Notes under the pieces: generated by a model
Told to the model about the DNA's origin: nothing
Databases searched by the model: none
What the model saw: only the letters and a program-made list of their open reading frames with translations
Part shown: positions 25,103 to 35,186 of the stretch, piece by piece
How positions within the stretch are numbered: position 1 is the first letter of the stretch
How the letters are laid out: each line of letters opens with the position of its first letter
Made by a program: the position numbers and the translations under genes
From: Sanderia malayensis
Lineage: Eukaryota; Cnidaria; Scyphozoa; Semaeostomeae; Pelagiidae
Length of the DNA stretch: 64,000 nucleotides
Assembly: GCA_013076295.1 (NCBI GenBank)
Contig: RQOL01000718.1
Location: 434,001 to 498,000 of the forward strand
Direction: 5' to 3'

Positions 25103-25390
25103 CGTTGCCATTTGACTATGGTTGTCGAACTCTTGCAATATTGAATAATTTTGTATTTATGTTCAATATTCTTGCACTGATGTTCACCAAAATCATGTTC
25201 ATACTCAATAAATTTGGCAACCATATCCATACATATAATAAACATAATTTTTTCCTAAGATTAATTCACAAAATGCGACTGCGGATCATTATTCTTCTCG
25301 CTGTTTTGGTTTATGTGCAACATGCAATGGCCAGAAGCAAAGGACAAAACAAGTATAGTACTTTTTATTTAACACATTTTAAAACATGCT

Positions 25391-25724
25391 TACCGTATCT
25401 ACTCGAGTGGGCACAACCCCCGTATGAGCGCCGCCGCCGAATGAGCGCCGCAGTTATCATTTTTATAAATGATAAATTGTGCTTAATCTAATGAACCAAC
25501 CAATCGAACCAGAATCTCCGACAATGAATACGACATTCACATTGAAATTATAGGAACCTTTAATTTCAAACTCGTATGCTTTACTGCTAAAAGATTGTTT
25601 AAAACCTATTTCTTTCATTAAAAAATGACAGGGTTTTTAAAAATCGCCGCCCCCGAATAAGCGCCGCATCAAGAGTACAGGAAATAATAGGAGCACCGCG
25701 GCGCTCACTCAAGTAAATACGGTA
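25391..25724. mobile_element. GCGCCGC-ended MITE-like element in intron 1, copy B
   Basis: Counterpart of 7424-7838. Left end ACCGTATCTACTCGAGTGGG, right end the approximate reverse complement CTCACTCAAGTAAATACGGT. Internal GAGCGCCGCCGCCG units remain. Confidence 0.55.
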
Positions 25725-26221
25725 TTTGTGACATTTTATCACCAGTACAGAACACATATGACAATAATAACAAAACTCTTTTCGTTTTTATCATTGAATT
25801 CAAATGAAAATCATTGAACTATTGATTGAGGTTAAAAAACTTCGACCCAGCGCGCACATTTTCTCGTTTGGAGACTGGGTCGAGAATTGGGGTGCAAAAG
25901 TTTTCTCGCCTTGTTGTGGCAACCACAAAACCTGTTGAAATACATTTTGAATCTCGCAATTTGTCTAAGTTACTGGTGATATATCCTTGATTATCCCATT
26001 TATTGAGGCTTGTTATCTGGGGACAGTTTTTCGAGCTTTTAAAAGTACTTAGCTTTAACATGCTTCATCTTTCTTCAGATATCGATCTAAGTAACATTAC
26101 AATATTGATATTCTTGGGATTATTTATTTTCATTTCATTTCACTTTTGTCCATTTATAAGATCCGCTTTACTGATTTTTTGAAAGTTATGGTCATCACAA
26201 CCATGGACCTGGCTATATCAA

Positions 26222-29200
26222 TAGACAGGGCATATAATCTGACAAACTAACAAACATGCTAATGTTTGTTTTTATGGCTGGAATCGATAGATCAGACCAT
26301 CAGCTTTCAGAATTCACCGCATACCTTTCCGAAAAATGTTTTGTTTTCACGTGATCAATGACGTCATATTAAGACAAATTTTAACAATTAAAGTGTGATT
26401 ACTTTTAACAGGAATGAGATATCAAAATGAAAATTGCATTTCTGGAAACAACTCAAATAGACCTATCGAATGATATATATTTTTTCAATTTTTGATGAGA
26501 TGAGCATTTTGGTTGATGACGTCATCGAATTTTTTTCCTCTTCTTTTTGAATAGTTAGTTTGTTTCAATGCCTCATAAATCCATATTATCTCATTAGGAC
26601 GTCTCCTTGTTCACTCCAGTTCGAAAAACGAACACTATAATGGGTGTTTCGAAAAAATTCGCCTGTTTGGGGCACTATATTTTCACTTTTTGATGCCAAA
26701 ACCTGGTCTCGCACATGTTATTGGTTTATCGCTTTCTAAGTTCGCTCTTTGGAAGTTGTTAGATACAACTTATCATTTCGGTTTTACATGTTTTGAAGTG
26801 CAAGCTACAAAAAGCAGAGCTGTTTTGGCACCCGGAGGCTACGTTAAAAAACTAAAACGTTAAAGAAAAAAATCGCTATCAGACGAATCTGTCTTTTCTT
26901 GACGAAAAGTCGCTTTCCCATTCAGAAGCGCTTGAATCTTTTTATAGACGCACTCACTAAATTCTTTATATTTCATATCGCTCTCAATCTCTTTTGGCAT
27001 GACTGAAGGATGTTCCTTTGCTGTTTTTCTTTTGCATAATGGCTCTCCCTCATCTCTTTCAATTACTTCGTCTGCTTCAGAGCCATCTGCTGCATGTATT
27101 GTTTCCCGATCTAGATTTCTTTCTTCGAATGAGTCAATTAGAGAATTGCTTTGCTATGATCCATTTGGATGTAATTGTAGATTTGATGTAGTCAATTGTC
27201 AGCCGAAGCTCGCAATGGCTACAGTTGTTAACGAATATTTCAAACAATTTCGCCAAATGTAGCATTGTAGGTGCACACGCTTCATTTCTAGACATGAAGT
27301 CTTGGGATCTGGCAAAAGCGAAGCTGATGATTTTACTGAAAAAGTCACCTGGCATCTGCTGTTGTGTCGTCAGTTAAAACTTCCTCTACCCCCAAATTGC
27401 GCGTTTGTGCTAGACGGCTCGGATCCTTGATTGCTCTTTTCAAAGCTTTCACTTCATTTTCGAATATAAAGACTGCAGAAAAGCTCAAATTATTGGGGGA
27501 TATTAACGTTGGGAGAACAATTACTGAGGAAAAAGGAATTTTATAATTATTTGAGGGCTGGTGCCCCCCCCCTTGCGCTCCAATTCATACGGGTCTGAAT
27601 AGTGAGTTTTCATTTATTTTAAAGAAACAAACACGCAGCAACATCCTGCCCTTTGGCTCAAACTGTTGAACATGCCCAGGCAAAATTTCTCACAGAGTTC
27701 ATCTCGAAAGTGTTGACCGAAAAATGTTGCAAGGAAAAAATTGGGCTCAGCTCTTCAACAGCAATGTCGACAAAGAAGGTCTTATTCGGCTTGCTAGCTC
27801 CTTTTTCAGAAACAACGTGGGTAGAAAAATATTCCGCTTGTCATTTCTTGCAAAGAAGACACGTTGAAGATACGGAGAGAAGGAATTGAGAAAGTACGAA
27901 ATTGTAACCACGAAGAAGCATATACCAGGTTTGTTCTACATGCTGCCATTAAAGAATCTCCAGCTGTAATTGTCGCAAAAGACACAGATGTTCTCATTTT
28001 GCTGTTCTATGGAATGACACAGCATCCCACAGAAATATCGTGGCATTTGAAGATCTATCCATGTGAGGAAAACATTTAAAACGTTTGGTCCTGATGTCTC
28101 CACAGTGCTCCCTTAACTACATGCCTTGACTGAGTGCGATAAAACTGCCTACAAGTTTAACGTGGGAAATGTGAAAGTTTTGAAAAGAGCAACCAAGGAT
28201 CCGAGCAGTCTAGCAGCAATGCGCAATTTAGGGGTAGAGGAAGTTTTAACTGACGACACAATAGCAGATGCCAGGCGACATTTTCAAAAAGTGCAATGGA
28301 GGTAACAGAGAGAGATGTGTTGAGAAACGGATGAAACATTATTTAAAGATCAAGTAAAATCATCAGCTTCGCTTTTGCCAGACCCCAAGACTTCGTGTCT
28401 AGAAATGAAGCGTGTGCACCTACAATGTTACATTTTGCGAAATTGTTGGAAATATTCGTTAACAACTGTAGCCATTGCGAGCTTCGGCTGACAATTGATT
28501 ATATCAAATCTACAATTACATCCAAATGGATCATAGCAAAGCAATTCTCTAATTGACTCATTCGAAGAAAGAAATCTAGATCGGGAAACAATACATGCAG
28601 CAGATGGCTCTGAAGCAGACGAAGTAATTGAAAGAGATGAGGGAGAGCCATTATGCAAAAGGAAAACAGCAAAGGAACATCCTTCAGTCATGCCAAAAGA
28701 GATTGAGAGCGATATGAAATACAAAGAATTTAGTGAGTGCGTCTATAAAAAGATTCAAGCGCTTCTGAATGGGAAAGCGATTTTTCGTCAAGAAAAGACA
28801 GATTCGTCTGATAGCGATTTTTTTCTTTAACGTTTTAGTTTTTTAACGTAGCCTCCGGGTGCCAAAGCAGCTCTGCTTTTTGTAGCTTGCACTTCAAAAC
28901 ATGTAAAACCGAAATGATAAGTTGTATCTAACAACTTCCAAAGAGCGAACTTGGAAAGCGATAAACCAATAACATGTGCGAGACCAGGTTTTGGCATCAA
29001 AAAGTGAAAATATAGTGCCCCAAACAGGCGAATTTTTTCGAAACACCCATTATAGTGTTCGTTTTTCGAACTGGAGTGAATGAGGAGACGTCCTAATGAG
29101 ATAATATGGATTTATGAGGCATTGAAACAAACTAACTATTCAAAAAGAAGAGGAAAAAAATTCGATGACGTCATCAACCAAAATGCTCATCTCATCAAAA

Positions 29201-29468
29201 ATTAAAAATATATATATCATTCGATAGGTCTATTTGAGTTGTTTCCAGAAATGCAATTTTCATTTTGATATCTCATTCCTGTTAAAAGTAATCACACTTT
29301 AATTGTTAAAATTTGTCTTAATATGACGTCATTGATCACGTGAAAACAAAACATTTTTCGGAAAGGTATGCGGTGAATTCTGAAAGCTGATGGTCTAATC
29401 TATCGATTCCAGCCATAAAAACAAACATTAGCATGTTTGTTAGTTTGTCAGACTATATGCCCTGTCTA
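26222..29468 (+). mobile_element. 3.2-kb foldback DNA transposon with about 1.2-kb inverted arms
   Basis: The left end TAGACAGGGCATATA and right end TATATGCCCTGTCTA are reverse complements. The pairing continues along roughly 26222-27460 and 28165-29468 with few mismatches and one extra stretch of about 70 bases in the right arm (28305-28375). CAA flanks both sides (26219-26221, 29469-29471), and copy A has TATCAACGG once at 8299-8307, giving an exact empty site with a 3-bp duplication. The unpaired centre (27460-28165) encodes parts of an uncharacterised family protein reading to the right. The C-terminal coding part lies in the right arm, so the left arm carries an inverted copy of the gene's 3' end. 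Superfamily not determined; a 3-bp duplication would suit PIF/Harbinger or CACTA types but the terminal bases do not settle it. Confidence 0.88.
27653..28830 (+). pseudogene. Remnant of the foldback element's protein (EADTR / DTDVL / HALTGCD family)
   Basis: Several frames together show a C-terminal half: AQAKFLTEFISKVL near 27680, then HEEAYTRFVLHAAI and VIVAKDTDVLILLFY (27914-28010), then LHALTECDKTAYKFNVGNVK (28119-28180) and VEEVLTDDTIADARRHF. The tail, partly in another frame, ends with MKYKEFSECVYKKIQALLNG and a stop near 28830. From memory the motif series EADTR, DTDVL and HALTGCDT defines an uncharacterised multi-copy protein in cnidarians. The DTDV box recalls PIN/FEN-type nuclease folds, but that is a guess. 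Stops and frameshifts separate the blocks, so this copy is probably dead. Confidence 0.6.
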
Positions 29469-31072
29469 CAACGGTCCGCGCGGTTTACGTGATAGAATCG
29501 CGATCGTTGGCGGCGGCTCGGCGGGTGTTCACATGGCCTACATGCTGAAGAAGAAAGGTTTTACTGATGTAACCATACTGGAGAAGGAGCGAAGAGCCGG
29601 CGGCAAATCGTACACTCTGCACTATCGAGGGGCACCGCAAGAAATGGGAACGTGTTATCTTGCACCGGATTACGAAGAAAACATCATTGCGCTGATGAGA
29701 GAATTCACTTCAGAACAGCTGGTCCATCTACCATCAGCCTCGATTTGGGTTGACAAGTTCAAAATGCCACTGACCTATCAACAGTACGTGGGTGGAGAGT
29801 CCATGCGCAATTTCAACACCACAAACCCGATACAAGCGTTCAAAATGCTCGTTGGAGCCATGATGAAATACAACAAACTGCACCAACGCCTTTTTGGCAA
29901 CTACACTGGAGAACTGATGCCTAGGCCATCCGAAGCAGTGCTGCACGAGATTCGTGGCACGTTCATGGATTTCCTGAAAAGAAATGGTCTGACGTCACTT
30001 CAGCCAATCTTTCTCGCCTGTCATACGATGCAAGGTTATGGACACCTGGACGAGGTTGCAGCTTTGTATGGCCTCATATGGAATACGCCGAAACTCGTCA
30101 ATGGACTACTTAAACGAATGTATAAACAAATGGACACGGGTACAAAACAATTTTGCTACAAATCTATAAGCTAAGACCTCCACCCTCTCCTATATTACAA
30201 ATCTTTCATTGTAAAGAACTTCATACATCTAAACTGTCGAGTTGCTTTATTATTTTAAGGGTATACAAAACACCTGGAAGCGAACTACATTTCAAATCTC
30301 TTTGCAGTTGATTGTATGGGTTGGGAATACAAATTACAATCATAGAAAGACAATCGAAATTCAGTTTTGCATTTTTATTTTACAGGCTTGTACATGTTGA
30401 AACATGGCTTCCAGGGACTTTGGGAGGCCATGATACAAAAAGCAGGCCTTCACATTGAATACGATGTCAACATCCAACACGTGTACAGAAACAGGCGTGG
30501 CACGTGGCTTTGCACAAAATTTCATCGTGAATGCGAGTTCTACAAGTTCGTGATGTGGAGTCCTGAATTGAAACAGAGTCTGGGGAAGTTTCACGAACCG
30601 CACGAAGAGGAAGTAGACATATTCATGCGCATGCGTCCCGTTTACTTCTCCACGTCATTGATCGACACACACAATGTTCAACGAGGCCTCACTTCAATTG
30701 ATTACATGTTCAGCAATGTGCTTGCCAAACGTGAACACAGCGTATGGGCACAGAGGGAATCGTACGCCGCTTTGCGTGGGTTCAACGGAACCGCCTATCA
30801 GAATGGATCCTATCCAACCGGTAAGCAAGAAGTCGATATAACAAGCGGACCAAAGGAAGATCCTTTAGTCGGCTTGTTATATCGTGTGAACTGCTTCATA
30901 GCATAATTTAACCTTAGTATTAAGAATTTCAATATGACCTCTGGCTCCCGCCCTTCATAGTTGCAATGGGATTTCATTCCGCATTTTTTACTTAACTCAT
31001 TAGGCAGGACTGAATTAAATATCTTTTTAAAATAGTCCAGGTTCGGGTCTTTGGACCCTTTTGCAAGACGTT

Positions 31073-33818
31073 CATATTCATATTTCATATTTTATATTTC
31101 ATATTAAATTATTTCTACGCAAAATCCCTTCAGCTAAAAATTACAATGATCTATAGTACAATAATAATATCTAAATATAAAAGTAATGCATAATAATTGA
31201 AGAAAGAAGTAATTAGCGATATATAAGATTAGTTGGGGCCTATTTTGCTGCTCTTCCAGGGAGTCGTGTTTATGTTTAACTCAGCTCTTCAGATGATTTT
31301 TTAAAGATCTTTTGAACTGCGGGAGAGTTGGCAGCTCCCTGGTATTGTTTGGGATGCTGTTCCACGCAGTTAGAGCTGAATAATGAAAGCCTTTTTTCAC
31401 ATATTCGAGGTTATATCTTGGGATTTGTATATTCTTGCAATTTCTCGTTCTATATGTTGATTGCAAGGATATCTGAGGAAACTTGCCCCAAAGGCTTTCT
31501 GGGCATCTCCTGTTCATAATCTTATAGGTCATCGTAGATCGATCAAATTTAATCAATTGATCTACGTTGAGCCAATTATAGGACCAATTGTCTTTAATTC
31601 TTGCCCTCTCTATTATGGTTCGGGCTCGATCCTGTAGATTTTGTAGAATTTTTAATTTGTAGTCTGGGATACTTCCCCAGATTACATTTGCATACCGCAA
31701 GTGGCTTTCCACAAGGGCCCGATATACATTATCAAGTTGTTTTTGTGGTACAAGATTTTTTAGTCTCTTTAAAGATGACAGACCTCCGCGAACTTTTCTT
31801 TTGACACTTTTGAAATGTTGCTCCCAGTTTAAACCCTGATCCACGACAACTCCCAGTGATTTCGTTTTATTCACGCGTTTTATTTCCGAGTGGTTGAGCA
31901 TTAGCGGTTCAGAGACTATCATTTTGTTAACTCTGCGGGGGTGTCCAATCAGCATGTATTCTGTTTTATTAGGATTGGCGGTAAGCTTATTAATTCTCAT
32001 CCATTCCGAAATGTTAAGTAATTCAGTTTGAGCATTCTCAAGAAGATTCACAAGGTTTTTGGATGTTATAGTAACATGTGTGTCATCTGCATACATGCTG
32101 GCCTTAGATAATTGAAGGCAGGTTTCAAAATCATTCAGATAGATTATGAACAGGAGTGGACCAAGACACGAGCCCTGGGGGATTCCACAAGTTATCATTT
32201 TAGCTGAAGATTTATGTCCATTGATAGTGCAAAACTGTTTCCTATTTTGCAAATATGATGTAAACCAGTCGCCTGCTATTCCTCTAACGCCATATTTTTT
32301 TAGTTTTGCTAATAAGATAGTATGGTCGACTGTGTCGAATGCCTTTTTTAGATCAAGGAAAATGGTCAGATTCATTTCACCCCTGTCCATAGTTTCATAC
32401 CAAGAATCAGAGCTGTTTATTAAGGATGTTATTGTTGAATATAGTTTCCTAAAAGCAGCCTGATTGTGTGTTAGAATTGGTTGAAGAAGCTCAAACATCT
32501 GGTCGTGCACGATCTTTTCCAAGATTCTTGAGAAAATAGCAATGACAGAGATCGGCCTATAATTGTTGGGGTCATTTTTCGGACCAGCCTTGAATATAGG
32601 CGTGACATTTGCTAGCTTCCAAATATCTGGGAAAAGACCGGTTTGCAGGGACGAGTTGTAGATCATAGTTAGTGGTTTACAGATGAAGTCCCTAGCGTCC
32701 TTTACTAGTTTTGTAGAGACTTTATCTGGTCCTGGCGCTTTTCCATTTTTTAATTTGGATATTGCGTTTACAACATATGTGTTGTCAGGGCCTGATTATA
32801 TGAGAGTTTTCAGCCCGTTTGTAACTTTAGCCGGGCTGAAATTTCAGCTCGGTGTTACGGTTAAAGCGTTGTGAAAACAAAGTTGCGATTACATGATAAT
32901 ATTTCAGCCCGGTTTGCCGAGCTGAAATCTCAGCCCGCTTTTATCAAACGGGCTGGGATTTTCATCTTGGCCAAACGGGCTGAAAATTTTCATGTAATCG
33001 CAAATCGAAATATTTAGCCGGGCTGAAATTACGAGAGAACAAAAGAAACCATGGCGATGAGTGCAAATGATTGCGATTCTATTTCTACACCACAGGATTT
33101 TCAAACTAAACACAGCGGGAGCGAGCCACCATATAATCGCTCAAAATCTCAGCCCGGGTAAAGTTACAAACGGGATGAAAACTCTCATATAATCAGGCCC
33201 TCAATCTGCTTAAACTCAAGTTGTTGAGCCTGAGCATTGATTTTAATAACAGGGTCATCATTCGCTTTGGATTTTAGTTTCTCAGCTAGTTTTGGACCGA
33301 CTGTGATAAAGTGCTGATTAAGAGCTTCGGCAATTTCATTTTCTTCAGTAAGTTTTCTTCCTTCGATTTCCATGCTAGAAATCTGTGCTGATTGAGTTTC
33401 CCTATTCAACACTTTATTCACAGCCCTCCACATTTGCTTTGGATTTTCTTTATTTTCATTTATTAGATCCAGATAGTATGACTGCAGAGCACTTCGTATT
33501 GCTGAAGTCACTCTATTACGAAGTGTCTTGAACGTTTGCCACATATCAGGAGAGTTTATTGCATCCCTCTTTGCCCTATCTCTTTTTTTCATAAGATTCC
33601 TTATTTCAGGGGTTATCCAAGGTGTAGGATCATGGCGTACTCGTTTTTTCCTGAGGGGTGCATGGATTTCAAGGATTGACTCAAAAATCTCCTGAAACGT
33701 AGCTGCCATACTGTTTGGATCATCTAAAAGAGGGCTGAGGATGGCTTCCCATTCGATTTCTAGCAGATCATTTTGAAAAGCTATATCATTATATTTCTTA
33801 AGGTTACGGGACTCTATA
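31073..33818 (-). mobile_element. CR1/L2-like LINE in intron 3 of oxidoreductase B
   Basis: Reads on the - strand. The 5' part (33709-33185) encodes the region between endonuclease and reverse transcriptase (TPWITPEIRNLMKKRDRAKR). After a nested MITE the frame resumes (NAISKLKNGKAPGPDKVSTK) and an open frame to 31281 encodes the reverse transcriptase with FLDLKKAFDTVDH, CGIPQGSCLGPLLFIIYLND and catalytic YADDTHVTI. The 3' end has an ATATGAA-type tail repeat at 31073-31105. ACGTT flanks the element at 31068-31072 and 33819-33823. Copy A joins TTTGCAAAACATTGCTTT directly at 9876-9893, so the insertion postdates the duplication. The endonuclease is missing (5' truncation). It differs clearly in sequence from the LINE at 19061. 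Confidence 0.88.
32788..33200. mobile_element. 413-bp MITE nested in the LINE
   Basis: Terminal inverted repeat GGGCCTGATTATATGAGAG on the left and CTCTCATATAATCAGGCCC on the right, perfect, continuing with AGCCCG-rich imperfect pairing inside. TCA flanks both sides (32785-32787 and 33201-33203), and removing it restores the LINE reading frame. A 3-bp duplication and GGGCC start fit PIF/Harbinger-type MITEs; this is inferred. The motif AGCCCGGGCTGA-like recurs inside. Confidence 0.88.
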
Positions 33819-34800
33819 ACGTTGCTTTATTCGAATGTCCAAAGTCAAACTGAAATGTCATAAATGAAAAGGGTAGCCATCTTTATCTAGAAATAATTCA
33901 AGCAAAAAAATTAAGAAATAAAATAGTTGCTCAAGATATTGAGGTGTTTAATCCAGTTATCAACATGCGATAAACTAACATCTATGCGATGAACTATCAA
34001 AAAGGTCAAAATTAGAAGCGGCAAAAAATAATCCAGAAATTCGATATGCCAAAGGAAGCTGGAGTTAACACTGTTAAACTGTAATTGAAGTTCTCTAAAA
34101 ACATTTCAATACAGGCAATGATGGCAGGAGCTTGCGTACAACAGTTGGATATCAATATGGAAAGACGAAGCCAACACGCACTCAGCTGCGCTCAATCATG
34201 AAAACGGCCCTGCAAAAAATGGGCGCCACGTACGTCAAAATTCGTCAAGTGTATCCATGGAGATATTTCCCGCGCTTCAACCCCGCAGACACACGTAGTG
34301 GAATCCTTTGGGACATTGTGGACATGCAAGGGAAGCACGGAATGTGGTACATTGGTTCATCAGTGATTTTCGAATCTGTGAAAAGCGTTGTCGAATACAA
34401 TGAACTGTTGATTAGCAAGATGCGGCCCCCGTGTCGCAAATGAACAAATGAACATCACATCACAAATCGCAAATAAATAGCTGCAAATAGTTGTAATAAT
34501 CATCACAAATAAATAGTTGCATGATGATTTTAGTTTAATTGTAGCTTCTTAGATTTTAATTGACCATAATGAGAACCCAAACACGTCTCACAACCATTGT
34601 GTATAATGCTCCAAATACTTTTGTGCGTAGAATAAAATTCAGTTGACTTTTTGTCCATGCGATGCGTACAATAAACCTTCCCTCACCCTATAACTCATGT
34701 GCCGTGCGTTGCCTTCTCAATTAGGCGCTTATTAATTCTACCAATTTAAAGGAAGACCTTTGAAAGAGGGGGGAGAATTAATGAACAACTATTTATAAAA

Positions 34801-34979
34801 TGTATCAGATCAATGTTTTGTACATTGCCGTGCATGATGAGACAGACACTAATGCATAGCTACTCTTACTATTATAAAACTGTTATGTTTTGGCCTCGTA
34901 TTGATTTATAGAGTTTCGTTGTAATAGCCTCGTTCTGAGATCGAAAGATCAGCAGAAGCATTGATCAGAAGCAAAACAA
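34801..34979. repeat. About 179-bp direct repeat, left copy (flanks the P-element)
   Basis: Begins TGTATCAGATCAATGTTTTG and ends GCAAAACAA. The same sequence restarts at 38750 on the other side of the P-element with one visible base difference. It starts TG and can be read as ending CA, like a small LTR, but no clear target duplication surrounds the pair. Copy A lacks this sequence. Confidence 0.8.
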
Positions 34980-35042
34980 CATAGAATTAGGAGGACTAGA
35001 ATGAGTGCTGGGTCACGTGACGTGTAATAACCATTGAAAGCC

Positions 35043-35069
35043 AAGATGGTAGCAACAAGTTACCAAAAA
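35043..35069. repeat. P-element subterminal inverted repeat, left
   Basis: Starts AAGATGGTAGCAACAAGTTA and is repeated as an exact reverse complement at 38662-38688. Likely a transposase or host-protein binding site by analogy with the internal repeats of the Drosophila P element. Confidence 0.8.
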
Positions 35070-35186
35070 ACACCCGGGAACTTGTTGCGCAGTACAAATT
35101 GCACTAACAATAACCTTTTGTAATCGTACCTTTTCTCTCGAACGGAGCGCGTTTTTTGAATTTGTCGGATAACGAAATATAGAACA

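Larger units (their letters stand above)
25273..34443 (+). pseudogene. FAD-dependent oxidoreductase, copy B, exon 2 split by a foldback transposon
   Basis: Paralogue of the gene at 7310-10403. Exon 1 is 25273-25352 (signal peptide MRLRIIILLAVLVYVQHAMA). Exon 2 begins at 26186 but is cut at 26221 by a 3247-bp element and resumes at 29469, ending 30139. Exon 3 is 30386-30820 and exon 4 is 34115-34443. Lengths and phases of exons 1, 3 and 4 equal those of copy A. The FAD fingerprint IAIVGGGSAGVHMAYML and all later motifs are intact, with no premature stop. Intron 3 has grown by a LINE. An open frame starts in the transposon end (ATG at 29437) and runs in phase into the enzyme, so a signal-less product from 29437 is conceivable. 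Otherwise the copy is broken unless the insert is spliced or excised. Confidence 0.82.

Noticed and set aside
26999..27355. Paired open frames in the left arm and 28428-28724 in the right arm of the foldback element
   Set aside because: They are the same sequence read from the inverted arms; the - strand readings have no motif, while the + strand right arm fits the family C-terminus.
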